From positions 2,702,799-2,766,798 of the forward strand of contig NZ_CP128399.1 in the NCBI RefSeq assembly GCF_030389965.1: a DNA stretch of 64,000 bases, read 5' to 3'. Position 1 is the first letter of the stretch. Each line of letters begins with the position of its first letter. Origin of the DNA: Candidatus Chlorohelix allophototropha. GTDB taxonomy: Bacteria; Chloroflexota; Chloroflexia; Chloroheliales; Chloroheliaceae. Below, in pieces: positions 7,816 to 15,662 of the stretch. Position numbers and translations under genes: made by a program. The notes under the pieces were generated by a model. The model had not been told where the DNA came from. It worked only from the letters and a program-made list of their open reading frames with translations, and searched no databases.

Positions 7816-8862
7816 ATGAAAGGGATTTTCTCGACCCTGAAACGAGGTTTGACCAAATTTCTAGAAGATCAGGGCACAGGCTGGGCGGCGGCAATCGCCT
7901 ATTATGCGCTGGTCTCTGTTTTTCCGCTTATCATTGGCGTAGTTGTAATCGCTACTTTAATCATTCAGGACGATAATACCCGTAAGGATATTACTAAAAG
8001 CCTGATTGAAGCTTTCCCAAAAGCCGATCAAGCCGGAGTAAACATCAATGAAATCATTAATAATTTCATTGATACCTTGAGTAAAGCTGCTCCTGTTCTA
8101 GCGGTAGTATCGGTGATTGGTACTCTATGGTCGGGTAGTGGCGTGTTAGACGGGATTATGACTGCTGTAAATGTTGCATGGGATGTAAAAAGAGACCGAC
8201 GGAGCTTTTTTAAGAAAGCAGTGATACGCTTTGGAATGTTGATAGGGCTAGGTATTCTGTTTATTATCTCCACCGGCATGGGATTTGCCATTCAGATTAT
8301 TCGAGGGCTTGATATTGGTATCCTCGGTATTAGCACTAATAGTTTTAGTTTGCTTTGGGATACAATCATTTTCATAGTACTTTACTTACTCAATGTAGCA
8401 ATTTTCATGGTTATTTACCGACTCGCTCCCGATCGAACGCTAGAAAAACGAATCCGCTGGAAACCAATACTATTGGGTGCAGTGATTGCAGCGTTTCTTT
8501 TTGAGATCAGCAAATTGTTGCTGACCTTCTTCCTAACCGGATTCGGAGGCGCACAAAGCTATCAGCGTACATATGGAGCTATAGCCGGAGTTATCATTTT
8601 CTTATTCTATGTATATGTAAGCGCTTGTATTCTGCTGATAGGGGCTGAAATAGCGGCAGTAGCTACGCGCAAGGCAGAAGTGGAAGCAGGAGAATTGCGA
8701 GAACCGGAGATAAAGAAAACCAACTCGAATATTCTGACTCCTGTGACTGTGGAAATTGCCAAGCCCAAAGAAACCAAATCGGGTTTGTTACCCGCCTTTT
8801 TCAGTTTGGCAATAGTAGGTCTGTTTATAGTAGCAGGACGCAAACGCAGCAACCGTAAATAA
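7816..8862 (+). CDS. YihY/BrkB-family inner-membrane protein
   Basis: The 348-residue protein has about six hydrophobic segments and the family hallmark WAAAIAYYALVSVFPLI near residues 24-40. The QRTYGAIAGVIIFLFYVYVSA segment near 250-270 is also typical of YihY/UPF0761 proteins. The function of the family is not established; older ribonuclease BN assignments were wrong. A final hydrophobic stretch (~325-340) is followed by a basic tail. ATG lies 5 bp after the cobU stop, so it is probably cotranscribed with the cobalamin genes, though no functional link is known. Confidence 0.85.
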   Translation: MKGIFSTLKRGLTKFLEDQGTGWAAAIAYYALVSVFPLIIGVVVIATLIIQDDNTRKDITKSLIEAFPKADQAGVNINEIINNFIDTLSKAAPVLAVVSVIGTLWSGSGVLDGIMTAVNVAWDVKRDRRSFFKKAVIRFGMLIGLGILFIISTGMGFAIQIIRGLDIGILGISTNSFSLLWDTIIFIVLYLLNVAIFMVIYRLAPDRTLEKRIRWKPILLGAVIAAFLFEISKLLLTFFLTGFGGAQSYQRTYGAIAGVIIFLFYVYVSACILLIGAEIAAVATRKAEVEAGELREPEIKKTNSNILTPVTVEIAKPKETKSGLLPAFFSLAIVGLFIVAGRKRSNRK

Positions 8863-8886
8863 AAAAGGCGCAGACTTTATCTGCAC
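8862..8886 (-). terminator. Terminator of the MerR/B12 gene
   Basis: On the minus strand a 5-bp GCAGA/TCTGC stem, extendable past one mismatch, is followed by a run of six T. It lies 26 bp after the minus-strand regulator stop and touches the end of the convergent YihY gene. Confidence 0.55.
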
Positions 8887-8911
8887 CCCAGAGTTTTGCT
8901 TTCAGAAATAG

Positions 8912-9922
8912 CTAATCTTTTGACAGAACTTTTTCTACTAATGCAACGCTCTGTCGCCCTTCGTCCCCAAAATAAACCGCATTTTTGAAAAGCGCATGCA
9001 GATTGGGGTCTTCGGTGAAAGCACGACCAGCATAAGCAAAAATAATACCGGGCAGCCAATATTGCTTTACTTTTTCTATCACTGGTGATATTTCTTGATG
9101 GAGCGCAATAGCGGTTTCAGAACGACTTGCTGAAAAGACCACCATAGCGGGCTTCAAACGGCGTAAATCTTTTTCGAGATCAAGCGCCGGCACATTTTGC
9201 CCCAGATAAAGCACCCGCCAGCCATTTCTACGAAGAAAGAAGGTTGTCATTACTACCCCTACTTCATGAAATTCGTGAGGAGCGCAACCTGTTAGGATTA
9301 GCGGTCCTGTTTCCAGAACCGGCAGCGAATTGATCATCGCATTCAGACGAGTGCGGCAGATGTTGCTGGCAAAATGTTCGGTGGCAACTGTTACTTCGTT
9401 GCGCATCCAGCGATCACCGATTTCGTAAAGTACCGGTTGAATCAAATCCACACAAACTTCTTCCGGTGGATAAAATCCGGCTGCTTCAGAAATAAGGTTA
9501 TCGGCGGTCTGTTCATCAAATTGTAGGAAAGCATTCATCAACTCATTGCCTAGTACGCTCATAGAACGCACCTCATTTAAACGAGTATTCTTTGGATGGC
9601 TTCCTCTGCCGTTGGTTTTCGTAGAATTGGAACGAGCTTGGCGGTTTTCGTACTGCATCACCTCTAGAACAGTTTCTTCCGGCTGTGCCTGCAAAAGAGT
9701 GCTGGCTTGACTAATTGACATTCCTTCTTCAAGGCGATTCCTCAACCACATAACACGATAAATATCTCGCTTGGTATAGCGCCTATGCCCACTCTCAGTT
9801 CGCTGTGGAGTGAGAATTTTGTAGCGCTTCTCCCAAGCGCGTAGAGTAGGTTCGGTAATACCTGCCATATGCGCTACCGCTTTAATGCTATAAATAGGGA
9901 GATCGAGGGTGTTTTCTAACAT
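8912..9922 (-). CDS. MerR-family regulator with cobalamin-binding (CarH/LitR-like) domain
   Basis: The protein has 336 residues. A MerR DNA-binding head occupies ~8-78 (IYSIKAVAHMAGITEPTLRAWEKRY, then GHRRYTKRDI). A helical bundle at ~118-200 carries Trp172 with nine residues before Glu182-His183, the W-x9-EH signature of CarH photoreceptors. A Rossmann-like B12 domain follows, with E217-x-H219-x-x-G222 supplying the lower axial His ligand. In Thermus and Myxococcus such proteins bind adenosylcobalamin, repress carotenoid genes in the dark and fall apart in light; the same mechanism is inferred here. A consensus promoter lies ~120 bp upstream. Cobalamin assembly genes are 1 kb away. Confidence 0.9.
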   Translation of the reverse strand: MLENTLDLPIYSIKAVAHMAGITEPTLRAWEKRYKILTPQRTESGHRRYTKRDIYRVMWLRNRLEEGMSISQASTLLQAQPEETVLEVMQYENRQARSNSTKTNGRGSHPKNTRLNEVRSMSVLGNELMNAFLQFDEQTADNLISEAAGFYPPEEVCVDLIQPVLYEIGDRWMRNEVTVATEHFASNICRTRLNAMINSLPVLETGPLILTGCAPHEFHEVGVVMTTFFLRRNGWRVLYLGQNVPALDLEKDLRRLKPAMVVFSASRSETAIALHQEISPVIEKVKQYWLPGIIFAYAGRAFTEDPNLHALFKNAVYFGDEGRQSVALVEKVLSKD

Positions 9923-9999
9923 TTTGAAGTGTTCCTTTGAAGGGAAGCCATCTGTTGCGGCCTATAGGTTTATTTTGCCAGCCTTTTGTAATTATCACT

Positions 10000-10027
10000 T
10001 TGAGAGTAATATAGAAGTTATTATAAT
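10000..10027 (+). promoter_or_regulatory. Possible sigma-70 promoter toward the SRAP gene
   Basis: TTGAGA (10000-10005) is 16 bp from TATAAT (10022-10027). It overlaps the transcribed leader of the divergent regulator and is ~170 bp before the SRAP start. AT-rich context makes chance matches likely. Confidence 0.35.
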
Positions 10028-10040
10028 TCTTTATACTAAA

Positions 10041-10068
10041 ATTATATCACTCGACATGCCTCTGTCAA
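10041..10068 (-). promoter_or_regulatory. Consensus sigma-70 promoter of the MerR/B12 gene, with small palindrome
   Basis: On the minus strand an exact TTGACA (10068-10063) is 16 bp from an exact TATAAT (10046-10041), pointing at the CarH-like gene. The -35 overlaps an inverted repeat GACA-N6-TGTC (10053-10066), a plausible operator because CarH proteins block RNA polymerase at the -35 of their own promoters. Promoter is seen; operator function is inferred. Confidence 0.7.
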
Positions 10069-10196
10069 GATATTGTATAACATTTCTATTGCTGCTGCTG
10101 TAGCTATTGATACTTTCAAGCCTTTATTGTCCAATTTGTGGATTAATTATAGGAGAGTTTTGATTAAATGCTTTTTAGTCGAATGGAGATAATTAT

Positions 10197-10886
10197 ATGT
10201 GTGGTCGATTCGCCCTGAAAGCTAATATAGATTCTATTGAAGAGCGGTTTACTGCTCAAGCTATGTTTAGTAATACTGACTTTGCGCCTAGTTTCAATAT
10301 AGCGCCTAGCCAGGTTTGTCCTGTTATAGTTGCGAGTGAAAAAGGCAGGCAAATAAGGTTAATGAAATGGGGCTTGATACCAAGTTGGTCAAAAGAATTT
10401 AAAGCCAATTATTCAACGATTAATGCAAGGGTTGAAGGAATAGAAACCAAACCCGCTTTCCGTAAACCGTTTAAATCACAGCATTGCCTTGTACCGACAA
10501 ATGGTTTCTTTGAATGGAAAAAGCCGGAATTGGCTAAAGCGCCTAAAGTTCCCTACTTTATCACTATGCGAGGAATGGATACGCCACTCTTTGCGATGGC
10601 AGGTTTGTACGATATATGGAGAGATGAGCAAGGACAAGAGTTGTATAGTTTTACAATAATTACAACCGAAGCAAACGAACTTATCAAGCCTTTGCACGAT
10701 CGAATGGCAGTAATTTTGCCGGAAGAATCTGAAAGTATCTGGCTGGATACCACCAACACCAACCCTGCAAAGCTTCTATCTATACTCAAACCCTTCCCAC
10801 CAGAATTAATGGCAACGTATCAAGTCTCAAATCAGGTAAATTCGCCCTACAACAATACTCCCGAATTAATCGAGCCGTTGCTTTAG
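10197..10886 (+). CDS. SRAP-domain protein (YedK/HMCES family)
   Basis: SRAP proteins form a thiazolidine crosslink with abasic sites in single-stranded DNA and protect them from error-prone processing. The 229 residues show Cys2 right after the initiator Met (MCGRF), which must be exposed by Met removal. They also show Asn76 in the NARVEG motif, Glu106 in NGFFEWK and the late catalytic His167 in PLHDRM. The length is normal for the family. ATG is preceded by GGAGA with a 7-base spacer. The inverted-repeat element begins 7 bp after the stop. Confidence 0.93.
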   Translation: MCGRFALKANIDSIEERFTAQAMFSNTDFAPSFNIAPSQVCPVIVASEKGRQIRLMKWGLIPSWSKEFKANYSTINARVEGIETKPAFRKPFKSQHCLVPTNGFFEWKKPELAKAPKVPYFITMRGMDTPLFAMAGLYDIWRDEQGQELYSFTIITTEANELIKPLHDRMAVILPEESESIWLDTTNTNPAKLLSILKPFPPELMATYQVSNQVNSPYNNTPELIEPLL

Positions 10887-10892
10887 TAAGGC

Positions 10893-11035
10893 AGGGCTGT
10901 TGCGAGTTCGGAAAGGAGGTGCAGGCGGAACGCCTGCCGGGGTGGCAAGGGGTGTCCCCTTGAACTTACCCTCTCCCCTCCTCTCCGGCGGAAGCAATAG
11001 GTTATTGCCCTAAAAACGTTTCTTGCAACAGCCCT
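10893..11035. mobile_element. 143-bp MITE-like element, copy 1
   Basis: The element is bounded by perfect 11-bp terminal inverted repeats (AGGGCTGTTGC and GCAACAGCCCT). Inside are two perfect hairpins: GCAGGCG/CGCCTGC at 10921-10937 and CAAGGGG/CCCCTTG at 10946-10962. A related copy is at 55509-55658. No ORF of transposase type is inside, so it would be non-autonomous. Both copies sit a few bases after a gene stop codon, so a 3'-end or transcript-stability role is possible. The remaining ~175 bp up to the next gene hold only AT-rich sequence with a loose TATAAT at 11138. Confidence 0.75.
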
Positions 11036-11210
11036 GTTTAGCAAGGTGTAGTTGTTGTAATATAGATGGATATCTAAACTCATAGAATTTTAGTGTGCTT
11101 TGAGTAAAATTGATTCGGTTAAGGGATAATTGCGTAGTATAATTGCCTCGTAACCAGTAAATGCAATATACGTTAACCTAATTGTCATCTTGAAAGGAGG
11201 ACTCTCCAGC

Positions 11211-12275
11211 GTGAAGGGATTAATCCTCAGCGGCGGAAAAGGTACGCGGCTGCGCCCCCTGACCTATACCAGCGCCAAACAGCTTGTGCCGGTAGCTAAC
11301 AAGCCGGTCTTGTTCTACACCATCGAAAACCTCGTGGAGGCTGGTATTTCCGAAATTGGGATTGTAGTAGGCGATACCGCCGCCGAGGTGAAAACTGCTG
11401 TTGGTAGTGGTGAAAAGTGGAATGCAAAAATAACCTATATTCAACAAGAAGCGCCGTTAGGATTGGCACACGCTGTAAAAATCTCACACGAATTTCTTGG
11501 AGATGATCAGTTTGTAATGTATTTGGGCGATAATATGCTTGAGCAAAGCATCCGCCCACTGGTTGAGGATTTTAAAACAGGTAAATGCAACTGCCAGATT
11601 TTATTAAAAGAAGTTACTAACCCTCAAAGCTATGGGGTTGCAGTTTTAGCGGGTGATAGAGTGGTAAAACTAGTTGAAAAGCCCGCAGATCCACCGAGCA
11701 ACCTGGCGTTGGTGGGTGTATATATGTTTGACCACAATATTTTCACCGCAGTTAACGAAATAAAACCAAGTTGGCGAGGCGAACTAGAAATCACCGATGC
11801 AATTCAATACTTGGTGACTAACGGTTATAATGTCAAACCTTTTGTGGTAGAGGGTTGGTGGGTCGATACCGGAAAGCAAGCCGATATGCTAGAGGTAAAT
11901 CGTCTCATTTTAGACCGACTAGAACGCAATGTTTCTTGCTATGTAGATAAAGATAGCCGCGTTGAAGGCAAAGTGGTTATCGAACAATCAGCCGAAATTA
12001 TTAATAGTGTAGTGCGTGGTCCAACAATTATCGGCAGGGGCTGCCGGATTATAAACAGTTACGTAGGACCATATACGTCGATTAATCATAACTGTACAAT
12101 TAGTGATAGCGAAGTTGAGCACAGCATTATTCTTGAAAATAGCCAGATTCATGATATCCCCAGTCGGATTGAGGATAGCCTTATAGGGCGAAACGTGGTA
12201 GTGGAAAAATCGCCCATCAAACCCAAAGCCTTAAAACTATTACTGGGCGATAACAGCCGGGTAGGAATTCTTTAA
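11211..12275 (+). CDS. Glucose-1-phosphate thymidylyltransferase, long form
   Basis: The enzyme makes dTDP-glucose from dTTP and glucose-1-phosphate, the first step toward dTDP-deoxysugars. Residues 8-16 carry the nucleotide-binding GGKGTRLRP, followed by KQLVPVANKP; GDNML is the metal-binding region and VEGWWVDTGK the substrate region. The C-terminal ~110 residues form left-handed beta-helix repeats (VRGPTIIGRG and similar), as in StrD-type long forms. GTG at 11211 is chosen because AAAGGAGG lies 10 bases before it; a TTG at 11190 would overlap that site. It precedes rmlB by 28 bp. Confidence 0.92.
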   Translation: MKGLILSGGKGTRLRPLTYTSAKQLVPVANKPVLFYTIENLVEAGISEIGIVVGDTAAEVKTAVGSGEKWNAKITYIQQEAPLGLAHAVKISHEFLGDDQFVMYLGDNMLEQSIRPLVEDFKTGKCNCQILLKEVTNPQSYGVAVLAGDRVVKLVEKPADPPSNLALVGVYMFDHNIFTAVNEIKPSWRGELEITDAIQYLVTNGYNVKPFVVEGWWVDTGKQADMLEVNRLILDRLERNVSCYVDKDSRVEGKVVIEQSAEIINSVVRGPTIIGRGCRIINSYVGPYTSINHNCTISDSEVEHSIILENSQIHDIPSRIEDSLIGRNVVVEKSPIKPKALKLLLGDNSRVGIL

Positions 12276-12303
12276 TTTTTTAGAGGAGAGTTATATCAGC
12301 TTT

Positions 12304-13311
12304 ATGAAGAAAGTCTTAATTACTGGCGGTGCGGGCTTTATAGGCTCGAATTATGTCCGCTATATGCTTGAAAAATACCCTGATTACCACGTAGTAGTGC
12401 TAGACAAATTAACATACGCCGGTAATCTGGCAAATCTGGCAGATATTGAACAAAATTATGGGGATCGCTATACCTTTGTAAAAGGCGATATTGCCGACCC
12501 GGTAGCAGTTGATCAGGCGATGAAAGATTGCCAATACGTTTTGAATTTTGCTGCCGAAAGCCACGTTGACCGCTCAATTGAACAGCCCGGTCAATTCATC
12601 ATGACCGATGTTTACGGCACTTTTGTACTTCTGGAAGCTGCCAAAAAATATGCGGTAGAACGTTTTGTGCAAATTTCCACCGATGAGGTTTACGGACATA
12701 TTCCGCAAGGTTCTTCTAAAGAAGGCGATCGCCTCGAAACACGCAGCCCCTATTCTGCCAGTAAAGCGGGCGGTGAGCTTATGGCGCATGCTTACTATGT
12801 CACTTATGGCGTTCCGGTGCTGATTACACGTGGTAGCAATAATTATGGACCATATCAGTATCCTGAAAAGCTTATCCCGCTTTTTATCACCAACGTAATC
12901 GACAATATTCAGGTTCCGGTTTACGGTGATGGACAGCAGATTCGCGACTGGATTTATGTGCTAGATCATTGCAGCGGTATAGATTTGGTACTACACAAAG
13001 GTCAACTCGGTGAAGCTTATAATGTAGGTGGTGGTAACGAACGCACCAACCTTGAAATAACTCATAAGATTCTTGAATTGACCGGAAAACCGCTTGACCT
13101 TATCAAATACGTTAAAGATCGCCCCGGTCATGATCGACGCTATTCACTGGATACCACCAAAATTCGCCAATTGGGTTGGGAGCCGCAATTCACTTTTGAA
13201 ACGGCGATGCGCCAAACTGTCGAGTGGTTCCTGAAAAACGAGAAGTGGTGGCGACCGCTTAAATCAGGAGAGTTCCAAGAATACTACCAACGTCAGTACG
13301 CCAATCGCTAG
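12304..13311 (+). CDS. rmlB: dTDP-glucose 4,6-dehydratase
   Basis: RmlB converts dTDP-glucose to dTDP-4-keto-6-deoxyglucose using bound NAD. The 335 residues contain GGAGFIG at 8-14, the NFAAESHVDRSI segment that marks the family, catalytic Thr-Asp-Glu at 126-128 (STDEVYG) and the SDR pair Tyr150/Lys154 (YSASK). Together with the thymidylyltransferase it supplies 6-deoxysugar precursors, probably for exopolysaccharide or glycan; rmlC and rmlD are not in the window. A clear terminator follows. Confidence 0.95.
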   Translation: MKKVLITGGAGFIGSNYVRYMLEKYPDYHVVVLDKLTYAGNLANLADIEQNYGDRYTFVKGDIADPVAVDQAMKDCQYVLNFAAESHVDRSIEQPGQFIMTDVYGTFVLLEAAKKYAVERFVQISTDEVYGHIPQGSSKEGDRLETRSPYSASKAGGELMAHAYYVTYGVPVLITRGSNNYGPYQYPEKLIPLFITNVIDNIQVPVYGDGQQIRDWIYVLDHCSGIDLVLHKGQLGEAYNVGGGNERTNLEITHKILELTGKPLDLIKYVKDRPGHDRRYSLDTTKIRQLGWEPQFTFETAMRQTVEWFLKNEKWWRPLKSGEFQEYYQRQYANR

Positions 13312-13336
13312 GCATAATTAGAAATAGATTAGTTTC

Positions 13337-13369
13337 AAGAGCAGTCAGTGGGCTGCTCTTTTGTTTTTC
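13337..13369 (+). terminator. Terminator after rmlB
   Basis: An 8-bp stem (AAGAGCAG, 13337-13344, with CTGCTCTT, 13353-13360) is followed by TTGTTTTT. Confidence 0.85.
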
Positions 13370-13437
13370 TTGAAATCTGAGCCGCAAGCAGCTAAACTAA
13401 GCGATACAAATATGGTACTTAATATGGGGAGATCAAA

Positions 13438-14205
13438 TTGAAGAAAATCTACGTTCTGCCACTAATAATTTGTTGTATATTGCTTGTTTCTTGCGGTGAG
13501 AATAGCCCAACAGCGGCAAAATCTCCTTCTCCTGCGCCAAATGCAACTATTCGCCCATTGACCACTTCTCCAGTAACAACCGGGGCGGTTACTGCTGCTA
13601 CTATCGCTATCAGCAATGCTACTGCTACCCCCATTCCCCCAAATGTCATAACTATTCCGGCATCCGGCAGTTACACCGGTAGTCTGGAAGTATTTAAGAA
13701 AGTATTCGAAGCAACCGGAAAAGCTAATTCATATCGCTTCTCAGTGGTTTCCACCGGAGTCAGTTTGAGCGGGGTGTTTGTTAAGCCCGACCGCATTTCG
13801 GGGAATCTTGAAACCGGGGGGCAAAAAGCTCAAGTAGTACTTATTGGCAAGGATTTTTACTTTAGTGTGGACGGCAAGAGTTGGCAGAAAAGCTCAGGCG
13901 ACACATCCTTATCCGACATAACGGCACGCCTGAATGAGGTAATACCCTCTAACCTAGCCGGTAGCCAATTTTATCCACAAAGTGATGAAAAGCTCGATGG
14001 TAAGGATGTGGGTGTTTTCGTGATAGAAACCGGTAGTCCCAATTCAGCATTAGGCACAGCGATTAATAAAACCCGCATGACCTACAAGTATGATAAACAA
14101 ACCTTTCAAGTAGTGTTGGTACAGGTTAAAAGTGGCAGCAGCGATGCGGAGATACGGTATAGCGACTACGATAATCCGACGCATAAGGTGGAAGCTCCGG
14201 CTTAA
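13438..14205 (+). CDS. Secreted lipoprotein, possibly LppX/LprG-like fold
   Basis: The 255-residue protein starts with a signal peptide ending in the lipobox LVSC at residues 16-19, so it is anchored by lipidated Cys19. A Ser/Thr/Ala/Pro-rich linker covers ~22-75. The globular part (~80-255) is beta-rich and contains the pattern YRFSVVSTGVSLSGVFVKPDRI and GKDFYFSVDGKSWQK. This recalls the LppX_LprAFG lipid-binding lipoproteins, but the similarity is only by pattern. TTG start at 13438 is supported by GGGGAGA 6 bases upstream. Function unknown. Confidence 0.75.
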   Translation: MKKIYVLPLIICCILLVSCGENSPTAAKSPSPAPNATIRPLTTSPVTTGAVTAATIAISNATATPIPPNVITIPASGSYTGSLEVFKKVFEATGKANSYRFSVVSTGVSLSGVFVKPDRISGNLETGGQKAQVVLIGKDFYFSVDGKSWQKSSGDTSLSDITARLNEVIPSNLAGSQFYPQSDEKLDGKDVGVFVIETGSPNSALGTAINKTRMTYKYDKQTFQVVLVQVKSGSSDAEIRYSDYDNPTHKVEAPA

Positions 14206-14313
14206 GTGTCGGGTTGCACCTCACAGCAAATGGGCTTTAAATAAGACGTTACGAGCAAGGTTCGAAACCGTCAAACTTGTAAGTTGTAGGTGTAGCCTCT
14301 ACTACGGGACTAT

Positions 14314-14342
14314 GATATTGCCTATGCTAACATAGCAATATC
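14314..14342. other. Hairpin between lipoprotein and chlorophyll synthase genes
   Basis: Arms GATATTGCCTATG and CATAGCAATATC pair over 12 bp with one bulged base and a CTAA loop. There is no T-tract. It lies 44 bp before the chlorophyll synthase ATG and could act as a 3'-end or leader structure. Confidence 0.5.
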
Positions 14343-14385
14343 CTGAGAAATCTTGTCTTTTTGCCATTAGAAAGCCTTTTATTCT

Positions 14386-15387
14386 ATGAACAACGAGCGA
14401 AAAAAACACCCCCATCTGCAAATTATAAATCCTTCCGATACCCCTACCGATACCGAATACGAAGTTAATCAAAGCGCACAGGTGCTTGTACGAAAAACGC
14501 AAGAGGTTAAAACGGCTGAAGTAGCCAAACCGCGCTGGGGTATTTATCTGAGTATAATGAAACCCATTACTTGGGTTCCAGTAGTATGGTCATTCCTATG
14601 TGGTGCAGTTGGGTCGGGTGGTTTGCGACTCGATCTAGAAATACTGTTAAAGCTATTAGTCGGTTTGATTTTATCCGGGCCGCTGCTGTGTGGAATGGGT
14701 CAGGCAATAAATGACTATTTCGACCGGGAAGTGGATGCGGTTAACGAACCATCAAGAGCAATTCCAAGCCTACGTATCACCCTGATGGAAACCTACCGTA
14801 TTATCGGATGCTTGGGCTTTTTAGGCTTATTATCGGCATACTATCTTGGCACAGTAGTGTTTTTCCTTTCTCTGGCAGGAATAGGCTTAGCACACGCTTA
14901 TAGCGCACCACCGCTTCGACTCAAGCGTTTTACGTGGCTTGGTCCACTTACTAGCGCAGTCTCTTATATTGCCTTCCCGTGGTTAGCCGCCGCCAGCATT
15001 TTTGGAGAAATCAATCCGCGCGTATTGATTATAATATCAATCTATTCGCTTGGTGCTACCGGAATAATGATTTCTAATGATTTCAAAAGCATCGTGGGAG
15101 ATTACGCGCTAAAACTGCCAAGCGTCCCGGTGGTTTACGGCACACGGATTGCTGCCAGAATTACATGCGCCCTTATAGATGGCGCACAATTGGTAGTAAT
15201 AGGGTATCTCATTTTTGCCGACCACCATTTTCTTGCAGCAGGCGTAGTTTTGCTGTTGATGTTGCCGCAACTATTTTACCAGAAAGCGTTTCTTGAAAAG
15301 CCTTTGGCAAAAGCCATCTGGTATAACTCACACAGCCAGATATTCTTCGTAACAGGCATGCTGGTGGTAAGCGTTCTGGCATTTTAA
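14386..15387 (+). CDS. bchG: (Bacterio)chlorophyll synthase, UbiA prenyltransferase family
   Basis: The enzyme attaches the long-chain alcohol to a (bacterio)chlorophyllide at the membrane. The 333 residues carry MKPITWVPVVWSFLCGAV at ~58-75 and the first Asp-rich motif NDYFDREVDAVNEP at 109-122. They also carry YSAPPLRLKR near 172-181 and the second motif NDFKSIVGD at 231-239, a set specific to ChlG/BchG/BchK rather than general UbiA enzymes. About eight membrane spans are visible. The N-terminal ~50 residues are a polar extension. Whether it makes BChl a (bchG), BChl c (bchK) or Chl a (chlG) cannot be told from motifs. It is monocistronic here, ending at a hairpin. Confidence 0.88.
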   Translation: MNNERKKHPHLQIINPSDTPTDTEYEVNQSAQVLVRKTQEVKTAEVAKPRWGIYLSIMKPITWVPVVWSFLCGAVGSGGLRLDLEILLKLLVGLILSGPLLCGMGQAINDYFDREVDAVNEPSRAIPSLRITLMETYRIIGCLGFLGLLSAYYLGTVVFFLSLAGIGLAHAYSAPPLRLKRFTWLGPLTSAVSYIAFPWLAAASIFGEINPRVLIIISIYSLGATGIMISNDFKSIVGDYALKLPSVPVVYGTRIAARITCALIDGAQLVVIGYLIFADHHFLAAGVVLLLMLPQLFYQKAFLEKPLAKAIWYNSHSQIFFVTGMLVVSVLAF

Positions 15388-15422
15388 CCTCAATAACTTT
15401 TTAATCTAGGTGTTTTTTCTTT

Positions 15423-15447
15423 GCCTCTATCGCTAGAGGCATTTTCT
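15423..15447 (+). terminator. Terminator after chlorophyll synthase
   Basis: A 7-bp stem (GCCTCTA, 15423-15429, with TAGAGGC, 15434-15440) with a TCGC loop is followed by ATTTTCT. Confidence 0.7.
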
Positions 15448-15498
15448 ATTAGCTTTGAAATCCCAAAATGAATTTAGAACGAATTTGCGGAAAACCTC

Positions 15499-15527
15499 TT
15501 GACAAATCCGCATAATTGTTCTATATA
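15499..15527 (+). promoter_or_regulatory. Sigma-70 promoter of the 15663-19825 operon
   Basis: Exact TTGACA (15499-15504), 17-bp spacer and TATATA (15522-15527) point toward the VirB4-like operon and leave a ~130-base leader. Confidence 0.7.
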
Positions 15528-15567
15528 CATGGTAATTAGAACATTTGTATGCTAGATTTTATGTTCT
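15517..15567. promoter_or_regulatory. Candidate operator: three alternating TGTTCT/AGAACA boxes
   Basis: TGTTCT (15517-15522), AGAACA (15538-15543) and TGTTCT (15562-15567) alternate in orientation about two helical turns apart. The first overlaps the -10 box; 15517-15523 and 15537-15543 form a 7-bp inverted repeat, as do 15538-15544 and 15561-15567. A repressor site is inferred. Confidence 0.4.
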
Positions 15568-15662
15568 GGAAAATTAGGATAAAACTAGAAATTCGCCCTA
15601 TACCTATGCTCACCTGCTACTGCTCACAAACTACAGGCAGGTCCTAACCTAAAAGGAGTTAA

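Noticed and set aside
14200-14300. A GGTTCGAAACC stretch that resembles a tRNA T-arm.
   Set aside because: No matching acceptor, D-arm or anticodon stem can be folded around it.
15538-15567. A LexA/SOS box in the AGAACAT...ATGTTCT inverted repeat.
   Set aside because: The 16-bp gap does not fit the short spacing of known SOS boxes.
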